18,269 bases of DNA from a bacterium (GTDB lineage Bacteria > Verrucomicrobiota > Verrucomicrobiae > Limisphaerales > J093): contig JAKCAB010000312.1 of NCBI GenBank assembly GCA_021839785.1, forward strand, positions 1 to 18,269. Reading direction: 5' to 3'. The translations under genes were made by a program, and so were the position numbers. Shown here piece by piece: positions 1 through 10,000 of the stretch. The first letter of the stretch is position 1. The number at the start of each line of letters is the position of its first letter. Under the pieces are notes generated by a model, which was not told the DNA's origin, ran no database searches, and worked only from the letters and a program-made list of their open reading frames with translations.

Positions 1-1074
1 GCCGATCGTGCCGGGCGAGATGTCGTTGACCGTTGCTTCGATCGAACCCCAGAACTTCTGCCCGTCCAGGCGCCACCGCCAAAATCCGACGGCCTCCGCC
101 GGCACGAAGCCCGGCACGCTCGCGTCCTTGGCTTCCGTGGCCAGCAGCTTCAACAGGCCTTTGCGCTCCTGCCACGGCGCATTGAGATTCGCGGTCACGT
201 AGCTGCCCTCCGGGGCCGAGCGCACGCCAAAAGCCAGCGTCTTGAGCCCTTTCAAGCCCACCGCGGTGAGAATCGTGTCCGGCTTGGGCCCCATCGAATT
301 CTGGCCCTGTTCCGCGTTGGCGACCTGCACGATCACGTCGGCCAGCGGCGAGCAGTTGATCCAGCCAAACACGCTCGTGTCGCGGAAGAACGCCTGGTAA
401 TCGGCGTCGAACGTCGCGTCCTCCGCCAGGTTCGGCATGCCGGCCCCGCCCAGGCACCCCACCACGCGCTCCAGATCGCGCGTGGCCGTGCCCGCCACCA
501 GCACCGAGCCGACCTGGCCGAACGAGAGGTTGAGCTTGGGCGCCTTGGCGTCGCTCCCCTCCTTGGCTGGCTCGTCCAAGGCCAGCGTGGCGAATTCGAG
601 GTCGCGGATTTTGTCGGTCTTCAACGTCTTGCCCGCGTCCGTGATTTTCTTTCGCACCTCCGCGAGCTTGGTCTTGAGCTGATCGCCCTTGTCCCGCGCA
701 TCGAGCACCAGGACGAAGCCAGGCAGGGGATCGACCGTGCCGCTCCACCCGTTGCGGGTGATGGCCAGGCTCAACTGGCCTTGCAGCAAGTCCGCGTACT
801 CCGCCAGTTTGATGCCGGTGTCCTGCTCGACTTTGTCGAGGACCTCCGTCCGGAACTTCGCCATCAATTTGTCGCGAAAAGGCCGGAGCGCCGCGTCATC
901 CCACAGCAGGCAGAGGGGGTCGTTTTTCTGGTTGGCGAGGATCTGGCTGTAATCCGGCACACTCAGCAAGGCGAGCGTGTCCGGCGGGAGCAGTTTCTGG
1001 GCGGGCGGAGTGGCCGCGACGATACTCGTCACGGCGCTCGCGACGATCGCGGCGAGGGGGAGACGTAACTTCAT
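1..1074 (-). CDS. Secreted DUF3352-like hypothetical protein, 3' end beyond the window
   Basis: An open frame of 358 codons starts at ATG (1074-1072) and runs off the left edge without a stop, so only the N-terminal part is present. The first ~22 residues (MKLRLPLAAIVASAVTSIVA) form a Sec signal peptide with a short basic N-region and a hydrophobic core. The mature part begins with LLPPDTLALLSVPDYSQIL and continues with alternating strands and charged helices. This pattern resembles the DUF3352-type secreted proteins of Planctomycetes and Verrucomicrobia, whose role is unknown. I see no catalytic motif. It lies 97 bases downstream of the serine protease gene on the same strand and may be co-transcribed with it. 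No clear Shine-Dalgarno sequence precedes the ATG. The family assignment is by resemblance and tentative; the reading frame is secure because it stays open and protein-like throughout. Confidence 0.8.
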   Translation of the reverse strand, partial: MKLRLPLAAIVASAVTSIVAATPPAQKLLPPDTLALLSVPDYSQILANQKNDPLCLLWDDAALRPFRDKLMAKFRTEVLDKVEQDTGIKLAEYADLLQGQLSLAITRNGWSGTVDPLPGFVLVLDARDKGDQLKTKLAEVRKKITDAGKTLKTDKIRDLEFATLALDEPAKEGSDAKAPKLNLSFGQVGSVLVAGTATRDLERVVGCLGGAGMPNLAEDATFDADYQAFFRDTSVFGWINCSPLADVIVQVANAEQGQNSMGPKPDTILTAVGLKGLKTLAFGVRSAPEGSYVTANLNAPWQERKGLLKLLATEAKDASVPGFVPAEAVGFWRWRLDGQKFWGSIEATVNDISPGTIG

Positions 1075-1171
1075 AGTGTTTGTTGTTTGGGAACCGACCG
1101 AAATGACTGACAAGCGACTGCGGGATTGAAAATCGTTTCGTCGAAGCGCGACCAGCCGGCGCGGCCGGTCT

Positions 1172-2155
1172 TCAAGGCTGGGACTCCGGCTGCGAGTGCT
1201 GCAGATGGCTGGGAGGCTCGAGGTAGCGATAGCCGTTGCTGGGGTTGTTGTTGTCGAACGCAAAGGCATCGCGGCGCTTCAAAAAGTTCCGCACGGCCTC
1301 CACGGGGATGGCGAACCCCAGGCCCTCGCCGAAGTTGATCTTCATGTTCGTCACGCCGATCACCTCGCCGCGCAAGTTGAAGAGCGGTCCGCCGCTGTTG
1401 CCGGGGTTGATCTGCGCGGTGGTTTGCAGGTACAGGTCGCCCTGCATTTCGCGGGTTTTGGTGCTGATGATGCCTTCGGTGACGGTGCGTTCGAGGCCGA
1501 GCGGGCTGCCGACGGCAAAGACGTGTTCGCCCACGGCCAGCGTGTCCGTCTCGCCCAGCAACGCCCGCGCAAACCGCGGGGCGTCCGGTCCTTCGACCCG
1601 CAGCAGCGCCAAGTCCTGAAATTTGTTCGTCGCGACGATGCGGACCTGCTTGTAGGTCTTGCGCTCAAGCTGTCCGTCACGCTGATGATACACCTCGACC
1701 GAGATCTGGGTTTCACCTTCGATGACGTGGAAATTGGTGATGAGGTAGCCGTCCTCGTTGATGAAAAAGCCGGAACCCAGCCCGCCCGGCGTGCGCACCT
1801 GCACGACCGCCTCCCCCACCTGCGCCACCAGTTCCCGAACCGACTTCTCGGGCAGCGGGGCCGTGGCGGTGGCATACAAGCCGTCGGTCTCCACCGCCGC
1901 TTTCGCCGGAGCGGCTTCGCTCCCGGCCGGCGCCGAAGCGGCTTCTCCGCTGGCGTCCGAGGTCACCTTCACGACCTCCTGGCGCGGCACCAAAAGCACG
2001 GTGTAGCCGAGGTCCACCACCAACCGATCCTTCTTTTCCGCGAGGATGTGTCCGGTGATCGCCCCCTGGCCTTTGAGCTGGATGGTGTCGAGCGCCCAGC
2101 CGCGGCCGGCGGTCACGACCAGCATCAACACCATCCAAGGCAGACGATGAATCAT
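1172..2155 (-). CDS. Secreted HtrA/DegP-type trypsin-like serine protease without PDZ domain
   Basis: A 327-residue protein starting at ATG with a signal peptide (MIHRLPWMVLMLVVTAGRGWA), so it should act outside the cytoplasmic membrane. Residues ~22-65 form a small beta domain (GQGAITGHILAEKKDRLVVD, then a VPR motif) that looks like an SH3/Sm-like fold. A spacer rich in Ala and Glu follows (~66-100). The S1C protease domain covers ~104-295. The catalytic triad is visible: His143 in TNFHVIEG, Asp181 in FQDLALL, Ser254 in NPGNSGGPLFN. DegP/HtrA proteins normally carry one or two PDZ domains after the protease. Here the chain ends ~30 residues past the domain in a polar Asn/Pro/Gln tail, so PDZ-based substrate recognition is absent. 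It lies 201 bases after the PEP-CTERM gene and 97 bases before the next gene. Its part in any surface-protein processing is inference. Confidence 0.92.
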   Translation of the reverse strand: MIHRLPWMVLMLVVTAGRGWALDTIQLKGQGAITGHILAEKKDRLVVDLGYTVLLVPRQEVVKVTSDASGEAASAPAGSEAAPAKAAVETDGLYATATAPLPEKSVRELVAQVGEAVVQVRTPGGLGSGFFINEDGYLITNFHVIEGETQISVEVYHQRDGQLERKTYKQVRIVATNKFQDLALLRVEGPDAPRFARALLGETDTLAVGEHVFAVGSPLGLERTVTEGIISTKTREMQGDLYLQTTAQINPGNSGGPLFNLRGEVIGVTNMKINFGEGLGFAIPVEAVRNFLKRRDAFAFDNNNPSNGYRYLEPPSHLQHSQPESQP

Positions 2156-2356
2156 GGCGGCAGCTTAGTCGTTTGGCCCGGCCAGGGCAAGCAGGAGGTC
2201 GGCCCGGCGGAGGCGCCCCGCGACGGCGCGCGCCGGTATGGGCGGCTTCGCGGAAAGTGGCGCTCACGGTTGCGTGGTGGAGCGACATTAACTGCCTGGA
2301 AGAGTTCGTCTGGCTGAAAAATTGGCCGCCCGCCGACGAGACTCAGCCCATTGACG

Positions 2357-3211
2357 TCAGCCGGTCCGCTTTCGCCGGCGAAACTCCCAAGCCACGGCCA
2401 GGCTGACGACGACCATTAGAGGCAAAACGGGGGCCGGCTCAGGCACGACCTCATAGGCGTCGAAGGTGATGCGTTCGTCCAACCCCTCGCCAAAGACCGC
2501 TGTGCCCAGCATGGCCACCGCGCCTGGGGTCATCGTCCCGGTGAAATCTGCGGATCGGTCCTCCGACAGGTTGAGCACTGAGAGCGCGTAGCTGCCTCCG
2601 GCTTGCCACGACACCGTGTATTGCAGCCGGTCGCCTGTGCCATCCGTCCAGTCGCAATCCAGAAAGGTGTAGTTCTGGCCGCCGTCGGTCGAGACATAGA
2701 TGCCCGTGCCGCCGCCGCCCAGCAGCCCGAAGCGCAACAACTCGTCGGTGGCGAAACCGGACGCGGTGGAGGATTTGATGTTGAATCCAGAAAAGCCGGC
2801 GTTGTGTGGATCATGAAGTGCAATCAGGGACCAGGAACCGGCGGCCTGGCGGGTGGTCAGCTCCCGGCCAAGGGCGTAGCGGCCGCTGATTCCCCACGAA
2901 TACGTGCCGCCGTCAACGGGCGACGTCACAAATCGGCCAAACACCGTGCCCTGTTCCAACTCAACCCAAGGTTGGAATCCGAAGCCGCCGTTGTCACCAA
3001 CCTGGAAGTTCGTCTCGGGATACGGATCGTTGTCGGCATTGTCCGCGGCGAGCAACACGGCGGCCCGACCGGACCCCGCAAACCAAACGAACCCGACGGC
3101 AGCCGCCAACGATACCCAGCAACGTCTGAGCGGGCGTAGGCTTGCGACCTGCGTGTGGCGGTTTGGCCGCGCAAAGCCGGGTCGCGATGGAGTGGCGCCT
3201 TTCAGAATCAT
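2357..3211 (-). CDS. PEP-CTERM sorting domain surface protein
   Basis: A 284-residue protein. I place the start at ATG 3211-3209 because it overlaps the TGA of the upstream gene by four bases (ATGA), which implies translational coupling; the frame is open further upstream, but that stretch is a shadow of the neighbour. Residues ~33-50 are the signal-peptide core and cleavage region (WVSLAAAVGFVWFAGSGRAA), preceded by an unusually long basic N-region of ~31 residues. The mature part is a beta-rich domain of ~200 residues (e.g. DNGGFGFQPWVELEQGTVFG). The C-terminus (~256-284) has the tripartite PEP-CTERM signal: VPEP, a hydrophobic span (VLPLMVVVSLAVAW) and the basic tail RRRKR. In known systems this signal is cut by an exosortase and the protein is exported to the surface or matrix. 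No exosortase is encoded in the window. It is the last gene of the five-gene operon. Confidence 0.88.
   Translation of the reverse strand: MILKGATPSRPGFARPNRHTQVASLRPLRRCWVSLAAAVGFVWFAGSGRAAVLLAADNADNDPYPETNFQVGDNGGFGFQPWVELEQGTVFGRFVTSPVDGGTYSWGISGRYALGRELTTRQAAGSWSLIALHDPHNAGFSGFNIKSSTASGFATDELLRFGLLGGGGTGIYVSTDGGQNYTFLDCDWTDGTGDRLQYTVSWQAGGSYALSVLNLSEDRSADFTGTMTPGAVAMLGTAVFGEGLDERITFDAYEVVPEPAPVLPLMVVVSLAVAWEFRRRKRTG
3142..3187. repeat. Imperfect inverted repeat in the signal-peptide N-region of the PEP-CTERM gene
   Basis: TTGCGACC (3142-3149) pairs with GGTCGCGA (3180-3187) at seven of eight positions. Between them is a small inner hairpin, GCGG/CCGC (3158-3161 and 3167-3170). It lies in frame within the first ~24 codons of the PEP-CTERM protein. 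It may be another interspersed element of the kind seen at 12287-12398, but the match is short. Confidence 0.35.
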
Positions 3212-4047
3212 TCGACGACCAAGCGGAAGTAACGCGGTTCGGCGTCCATGGGCACAAAGAACGAGAGCCAGTCGCCATTGCCTTCGGCGGCGATGAATTG
3301 CGGCGGGCCGGCAGCGGTGAAGGAGAACGGGCAGGGTGTCCACACCGCCGGCGTGAGGTTGGTGGTCGCACACGCGCTGTAAACCTTGCCCGGCACGCTC
3401 AGGAACGTCATGCACAGGCGGTTGGACGCGGCACCGAGATACTCGACGTAGAAACAATCGTATTCGAGATAGGCGAACGTGCCGGCGCGATACTCCTGCC
3501 AGTTGGACATGCCGTCGCCGTCGAAATCATCCTCGCCACGGACATCCTCAAGCGTCTGCAACCAGCCCCCGGACCAGACGATCAATTCCCGCTCCCATGA
3601 ATCCGGCAAACCGTCGCCGTCGGCGTCCTCCGCGGCGGTGGCGTTGATGAGGACCAGCTCGCCGGGCGAGCCCACGGGCGGCACGGTCTGGTTCTCCATG
3701 ATGACCTGCTCCCCGGTGGCGTCGCGGACGAAGATCGAAACCCGGTCACCGCTGTGCAAGGCGCGGCGCGAATAATCCTGCGCGCTCCGGCCATCGTCCA
3801 GGTGGGCGTACAGGGCGAAGTTTACGCCGGGCGAGAGCGAGCCGTTGATGGTGTGGCGGGCGATCTCGTTGGTGCCGCGCCGCAGGATCACGTCGGCATT
3901 GGCGAGGTAGGGCTGGCCGAAACCGTCGCGGGCCTGGCCGTAATAGACGCACATGGGCTGGGGCAAGCCGGCGCGCGCGGGCGGAAGACCGCAAACCAAA
4001 CCCCAGCCCGGCAGGGTCAACAAGATGAGGGCAAAGATTCGTTTCAT
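3208..4047 (-). CDS. Secreted protein with DxDGDG (thrombospondin type 3-like) calcium-binding loops
   Basis: A 279-residue protein with a clear signal peptide (MKRIFALILLTLPGWGLVCG, probable cleavage near PPARA/GL at ~26). Residues ~30-135 form a beta-rich domain. Two calcium-loop motifs follow: DADGDGLPDSWE (141-152) and DDFDGDGMSNWQEY (173-186), the pattern of thrombospondin type 3 / dockerin-like loops. Residues ~195-279 form a C-terminal beta module ending in YFRLVVE, a style common in secreted Verrucomicrobia proteins. The start is supported by GGAG six bases upstream (4057-4054). It lies 26 bases after the giant gene, and its stop overlaps the start of the PEP-CTERM gene by four bases. 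Calcium-dependent structure and a scaffold or linker role beside the giant protein are inferences; no enzymatic motif is visible. Confidence 0.88.
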   Translation of the reverse strand: MKRIFALILLTLPGWGLVCGLPPARAGLPQPMCVYYGQARDGFGQPYLANADVILRRGTNEIARHTINGSLSPGVNFALYAHLDDGRSAQDYSRRALHSGDRVSIFVRDATGEQVIMENQTVPPVGSPGELVLINATAAEDADGDGLPDSWERELIVWSGGWLQTLEDVRGEDDFDGDGMSNWQEYRAGTFAYLEYDCFYVEYLGAASNRLCMTFLSVPGKVYSACATTNLTPAVWTPCPFSFTAAGPPQFIAAEGNGDWLSFFVPMDAEPRYFRLVVE

Positions 4048-4053
4048 TTCAAG

Positions 4054-4057
4054 CTCC
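4054..4057 (-). promoter_or_regulatory. Ribosome binding site GGAG of the calcium-loop protein gene
   Basis: GGAG on the minus strand, six bases before the ATG at 4047, inside the 26-base gap after the giant gene. It supports independent initiation at the only operon junction that has no start/stop overlap. Confidence 0.6.
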
Positions 4058-4073
4058 GCAGGTCAAGTTTGGT

Positions 4074-7000
4074 TCAGTCGCCGCTGATGGAGTAAGTCTG
4101 GAAGAAAAGCTTGATGTCCTTGATGCCGTTGGTGCGGCTGGCGCCGTAGATGAAGCGCTCGACACCCGCTGCGGGGTCGGCCAGCAGCGTGCGGCCGGGG
4201 ATGATGAGCAGCCAGCGCGAGTTCCACACCGAGCGGCCCACCAGCCGGCTGTTGTTGTGCGTCTCGGCTTCGTCGAACTGGCCGTTGTCATGGTAGGCGC
4301 GCAACGAGGCGTAGCGTCGGAGTTGCGCCAGCGGCTCGCGCAAGGAGTGCATCACCGGAATCCAGTCCGGGTTGTCCACGTCCGCCCCGCCCACGTTGTA
4401 GGGCATCGGGATGGCCTGATCGAAGACCGTCCAGGAGCGCGTCTCGACGCCGTTGCGCGTGGGCGAGCGCATCACGTCCTCGCCGATGGGGATGAGATAG
4501 ACGCGCGGCTCGTTGGCCAGACCGCCGCCGGTGCTGTTGGTGTTGAAGGTGACGTTGTAGCCGGTGAACCACACGCCGGCAGAGCGAATCTTCGTGGCCG
4601 CGTGGCTGGCGTCGTAGGCGTTGTCGCCCCCGGCCAGGTCGTGGCCGAAATAGTTTTTCCCGGCGACGACGAAGGTGGAGAAGGGAATGACCAGCGCCGG
4701 TTCGACGTTGGTGGTGTCGGTGAACGGTCGGCAATAGCGGATGAACTCCGGCAGGTCGTGCAGGTTGGCGACCTTGCAGTTCTCCAGCGCCTGCGCCCAG
4801 GTGGCGTCGCTGCCCGACGAGGGCGAGATGCGCCACAACTCACTGCGCAGGGAGAAGCGGCTGGTCTCGGTGTCCGGGTTGTTGAAGCCGTAGCGGCCCT
4901 TGACCACGTCCCAGTCGCCTTTCATGCGGGCCAGGATGTCGGCCAGGCCCGGTTCGCCGGTCGCGCCGCCAACCATGGGCGTGCCGAGCCAGACATAGAA
5001 CCGGCCCGGCAGCCGGGCGCGCACGACGTCCGCGAGGAACTTGCTGCCGGGCGTGCGGGTGGTGTCGGAACTGAGCAGGCCGGTCTCGTAATCGTAAGCC
5101 TTGGCGGCGAGGTAAGTGTAGCGGGCGGCGAGGTCGAAAGCGGTCTGGTAGCGGCGCAAGGCGTCGTCGCGGAAGATGCGAAAACCGAGGTCGGCGTAGC
5201 GCTGGCTCTGGATGCGCTGGGCGGCGCGGGCGCGCGTCTGGCCGCGCTCGAAGATGAGGCGCTCGCCCTCGGCCAGCAGTTTCTGGACGCGCTCGTAGCT
5301 TTGCGACAGGGCCTCGACTTGCTCGAACAGCTCGGCCTGTTTGACGTACTGCTCTTTGAGTTTGACCTGCGTCTCCTGGGGCAGCCACTTCAGCTTCTCG
5401 ACGTATTCGTAGCCCTTGAGCAGCCGTTCCAGGTCAACGTTCCAAATCTCCTGCTGCAGTTGGCGGCTTTCAATGCCCAGGTCCTTCCCCAGCGCCACAG
5501 CAAAGTCAATCCAGGCCATGTTGATGGCGATCTGACGGGCCACGGCTTTGGGTGTATTCAGTTGGATTCCTTCGAGGGGAAACGGTCCGACGACGCCCGC
5601 CGTCTCGGACGGGAATAGCCCCGCCGCTTCCATCGCCGCGTCTTTCCTCATAGCCGTAATGGCGGAGATGATCGTTGATGCCGTTTTCAGTCCAAACACG
5701 ACGCGCTCGGTGTTCTGCTTGTGGGCCAGGAGATCGGTGCTCCGCTGCCATTCGTAGGTGTAGCGGGTGTAGTCCCACACCCGCCGGTCCATTTCGTCTT
5801 CCAACTCGGCCACGGTCTGGTTGTATTCGGCGATCTTGCCCTCGAGCGAATACCACGTCTGCACAAAGTCGGTCAGGGCCAGTTGGAGTTCGCCTTGGGC
5901 TTGGCGGCGGCCGGTCCAGCGGGGCGGTTTCACCTTCAGTCCGTTGTCCGCCATGTACACGGTGACCTTGCTTAGGGCGGTGGTTGTATTAGTCGGCGCG
6001 TTGGGAAGATCCTTGTAGTCCTCGTAGTTGGTATAGGGCCAGTCCTCGCTCGCCGTGAAACCGAGGTCGTACACCGTGACCTGCATAACTTGGCCGGTGG
6101 GGGCGTTGAGGAGGAAGTCCTCCAAGTCGAGGATTTGCCAGTTGATCAGGTCCGGCCCGGCGTAGCCCTGCGGGTAGGTCTTGCCCGGGCCGATGTCGTC
6201 CGGATACGGGTAACCGTAGATTTCGAGGAGGCGGTTGTGGTACTCGATTTCGTTTTGGGTCAGCGCCTCCGTCAGTTCGGAGGTCGAGTCGGACTGTTCC
6301 CGCAGCCGGAGGGTGGCGCTGCGGGCGTGGTCGAACGCCACGGCGGCGTTGTAGAGCGCCTGGAGCGCGCGATTGTAAATCTGCTCGAAGTGCGTCTGGC
6401 CGGCGTCAATGGCCGTCGGGTCAATGTCGAAGGGCACGACGTTGCGGGCCAGCCCGAGCGGGTTGAGGCCGGTGTCGGCGCTGTCCACCTGGCTCTGGAT
6501 GTCGCGGAAGCTGGCGGCGATCTCGTCCAGCTCCGGCGTCGAGGCGCGGTCAATCTGCTCGATGCCTTCGGGCGGCCGGTCGGCGCCGCCCACTTGGACC
6601 ATGTTGGTGAGGCGGTCGAGCAGGAGCGAGTTGGCAGTCACCCAATCGTAGAGCGCAGCCTGGCCGGCGCGGCTGGCCCACTCGCCAATCCCCCAGGCGC
6701 GATTGGTGTTGCTGTCGGTGTAGCCGGGCCAGCGGCCGGTGGGATCTTCCGAGTACCGCTCGCGGAAGACGCGATTGACGATCTCCGCGCCGGTGCGGGC
6801 GCGGGCGGCGGCGGTCTCGGCGAATTTCTGCTCGTCGAAATAGTCGGTGCTGACGGGGGCGTTGCCCAGCAGCGTGGCCTCCGCCTCGGTGTGCCAGACG
6901 AAGTTCGTGTAGGAAAGCAAGTCGTAGTAGCCGCTGATGGCGCTCAGGTAGTGGCCCCAAGCGTCGCCGTGGCCCTGCGGGTAAAAGCGTTTGGCATCCT

Positions 7001-10000
7001 CAGCCGTGATGAGGCCGATGGTGTTGGTGGGCGTGCCGCGGAGGTTATAGTTGTAGGCGTAGGCCGCTTCGCCCCCGTTGATGCCCTTCGTGAAATTCCA
7101 GATCAGCCGATTATAGACCGGCGAGGTGTGGACGGACGGTTCGAGCGTGTCGTCGCGGCCGCGCAACAGGGCCAGTTCTTCTTCGAGCAGATTGGGCACC
7201 TGGTTCATGAACGCGAAGATCGAAGTGGCGTCGGCGCCGTGTTGGTCCTCGGCCAGCGAGCGGGGGAAGGCGATGGTCGGGTCTTGGGCGTCGGCGTAAG
7301 CCTCGTTGCCCAGCAGCATGTAGAGGTCGTGCAGGCGGCTGGCGGCGAAGAGCAGCGTCTGGTTCACGCCCGGATCGCTCAGGCCGGCTTCGAGGCTGAA
7401 GGCCTTGGCGCGGTTGAAAATCGTCTGGTAAGTGGCAATGAGTCCGGCGCTGCTGGCGGCACTGAGGTTGAGCGCGACGTCGCCTTCGTACGGCCCACCG
7501 GCCTGGCTGATCATGGTCACGCGCGTGTCCACGGCGTTGGCGATGCGGTCGTGGAAGGCCTGCTCGAAGGGGTTGATGCCGGTCATGGCGCGTTTGACCC
7601 AGCCGGGCGCGAGGTTGTAGGTCCAATCGCTCCAATTGGTGCCGGTCGGGCCGGTGGTGGCGGTGGGCCGGTAGCGCACGGCGAAATAGTGGTCCGACAG
7701 CGTGAAGGGACTCGCGCCAGAAACGGTGACTTCGTTGGTGCCGGGCGTGGGATCGCTGCCGTACACGTTCCACGCGCCGAAATTCGTGTTGGGAATGAGA
7801 CCGCCGGACGGCTCGACCCAGCGCCACTGGTACTCCGTCGCCTCGACCTGCCCGGCGAAGTCGGCGCTGTAGCGCAGCGAGAGTTGCTCAGCCAACGCGT
7901 CGTCGGGCGGGATGACTTCCAATTCGCCGCTGTAGAGTTCGGGCACGACTTTGATCAAACTCAAACTCACGGGCGAGGCCGGCGGCACTTGCTGGTCGTT
8001 GGCGCTGTTGTTGAAAGCCAGCGTCACGTAGCCGACGCCGTTGGTGAGCCGGGCGCCGAGGGCGGCTTTCACGTACGGCGTGTTGGGGCGGATCAACGTC
8101 AAATCGCCCGGTAGCGCCGCAACGGCCGCGTCCCACTTCGCTTTCAACACCGGGTCAATGCCGTTGGCGGCGTCCTTGGCCAGATTCTTCTCGAAATTTT
8201 CCAGCAGGTTGAGCAGGAGATAGCCGCTGCCGGTGAGCGTGGAAACCATTTGGCCTTCCAGCACCAGCCGGCCTCCCGCGCCGCGGTTTGGATCGAAGAA
8301 GAGCCGCGGGTAAATCGAAGGCGGGAGCTTGGGGAACCGGACGAGCGGGCTGGTGAGTTCCTGGCGGGCAAGCTGGCTTTGAACCATCGCGTCAATGACG
8401 GCGCGGTCGAGGTTCGCTTCCTGATCGGCCACTGGATCAAACAGCGTCACGCTCTCCCCGTTGGTCAGGCGCTGCGACTGGTCGTAGGGCACCTCCACGC
8501 TGAGTTGATTCCAAATGTCCGGCAGGCCGCGCGTCGCCGTGGTGAGCGTCTGACCGAGCTGCAGTTCAGGCAGATTATCCGGCCAAGTGACGTGGTAAGT
8601 GACGGCGACGGGCGTGCCGGACGTGCCGTAGTTCTGGAACGGCGTCGGCAGCCAGGGCAATTCCGTGCCGACGGCGGGCTGCTGGTCGGCCGCCAGCGCC
8701 GGGAAGTAAAACGTCGGCTGCATCTGGTAGTAGAAGCGCATGATGGCGTCGGCCTCGCCGCCGTCGTCACCGGCCGACTTCGCCCACCAGCCGAGCTTGC
8801 GGTCCTGCCAGGCGGGCGGTTCAGTGTCGGTATAGTTGTTCGTGCAGAGCGGCATCGCGCCCAGCGGCATGATCGGCACGATCGGCAGGCCGGCGGTGAG
8901 GTCGCGCTCGAAGCGGTATTCCAGGTTGGTGGCCACGACGCTGAAGACGGTCATCTGAGGCCGCGCGGTGTCCGGGTTGAGCTCGTCCACCAACACGAAC
9001 GGCTCGGAGACGGTGTTTGTGTTGAGATCGTTGCGCAGGGCAAAGACCACGTCACCCATCAGCAAGGCGTGCTCCTCGTTGGGATTGTAGCCGGGCAGGG
9101 TCGGGTCGTTCTGGAAGTAGATCGAAGGCGACCCGACCACGAACGGGGGCGTGACGGTCGGGCGGCCCGGGGAGGTCCACGTGGCGCCCTGGAGGGTGCC
9201 GTTGAGGCTGCGCGGCCCGATGTCGGCCAGCACGTTCGTATCCGTCACCGGCCTGAACGGGTAACAGGCCACCAGCCCCGCTTCATCGCCTTGGAGTTGG
9301 CGGTACATCGTCGCCTGCAGGTCGGCGGGGGAGCGCGCGACGCTCCAGACGCGCAGTTCGCCCACCTGGCCGGCGAAACCGGAGCCGCCGTTGGAAAAGT
9401 TGCCCAGGACCGCACGAACATTGCCGTCGGTGAGATTGACGCCGCCAATGGCGGGCTTCCCGACGCCGTTCACATAGAACCGCAGCGTGCGGCCGTCCCA
9501 CGTCACGGCGACGTGCTGCCAGGCCTCCCAAGTGATGACCGGGTCCGTCGTGCCGCAGTTCTGGTTCTGGGTTTCGAATCTGAGCCGGCCGTCGCTGGTG
9601 TTCCAAGTGTTGAGGTAGAAGGCATAACCAGCGCCGGCGGCGCCGCCGCTCTTCCGGTCCAGGATGGAGCAAATGCTGGCCTTCTCCGCGGGTTTGATCC
9701 AGGCCTCGATGGTGAAGTCATCGCTCGTGAGAGCGAAGGCGCTGTCCGCGCCGAGGTCCACGGCGGCGCTGCTGCCGTCGAACTGGAGGGCGCTGGGCCC
9801 CAGCCCCAATTGATCGCCGCTGCTGCCCAGGCCGCTGGCAATCACGATTTGCGGCGGGTACTCGGGCCAGGAGTTCGTGTAGCGCACCACGCGCGACGGA
9901 TAGTACACGGCCGGCATGTCGGTCTGTTTGCTTTGGTTGGCCCACCAGACTTCGAGCTGGCCGGTGTTGACCGCGAAGACGTAGGACGCCGCGCCCGGCT

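Noticed and set aside
1147..1170. GC-rich hairpin (CCGGC/GCCGG) just after the protease stop codon as a terminator
   Set aside because: The stem is only five pairs plus a bulged extension, and no T-run follows on the minus strand.
6090..8114. Plus-strand open frame of 674 codons
   Set aside because: Low-complexity antisense shadow of the giant gene; no motif and no initiation signal.
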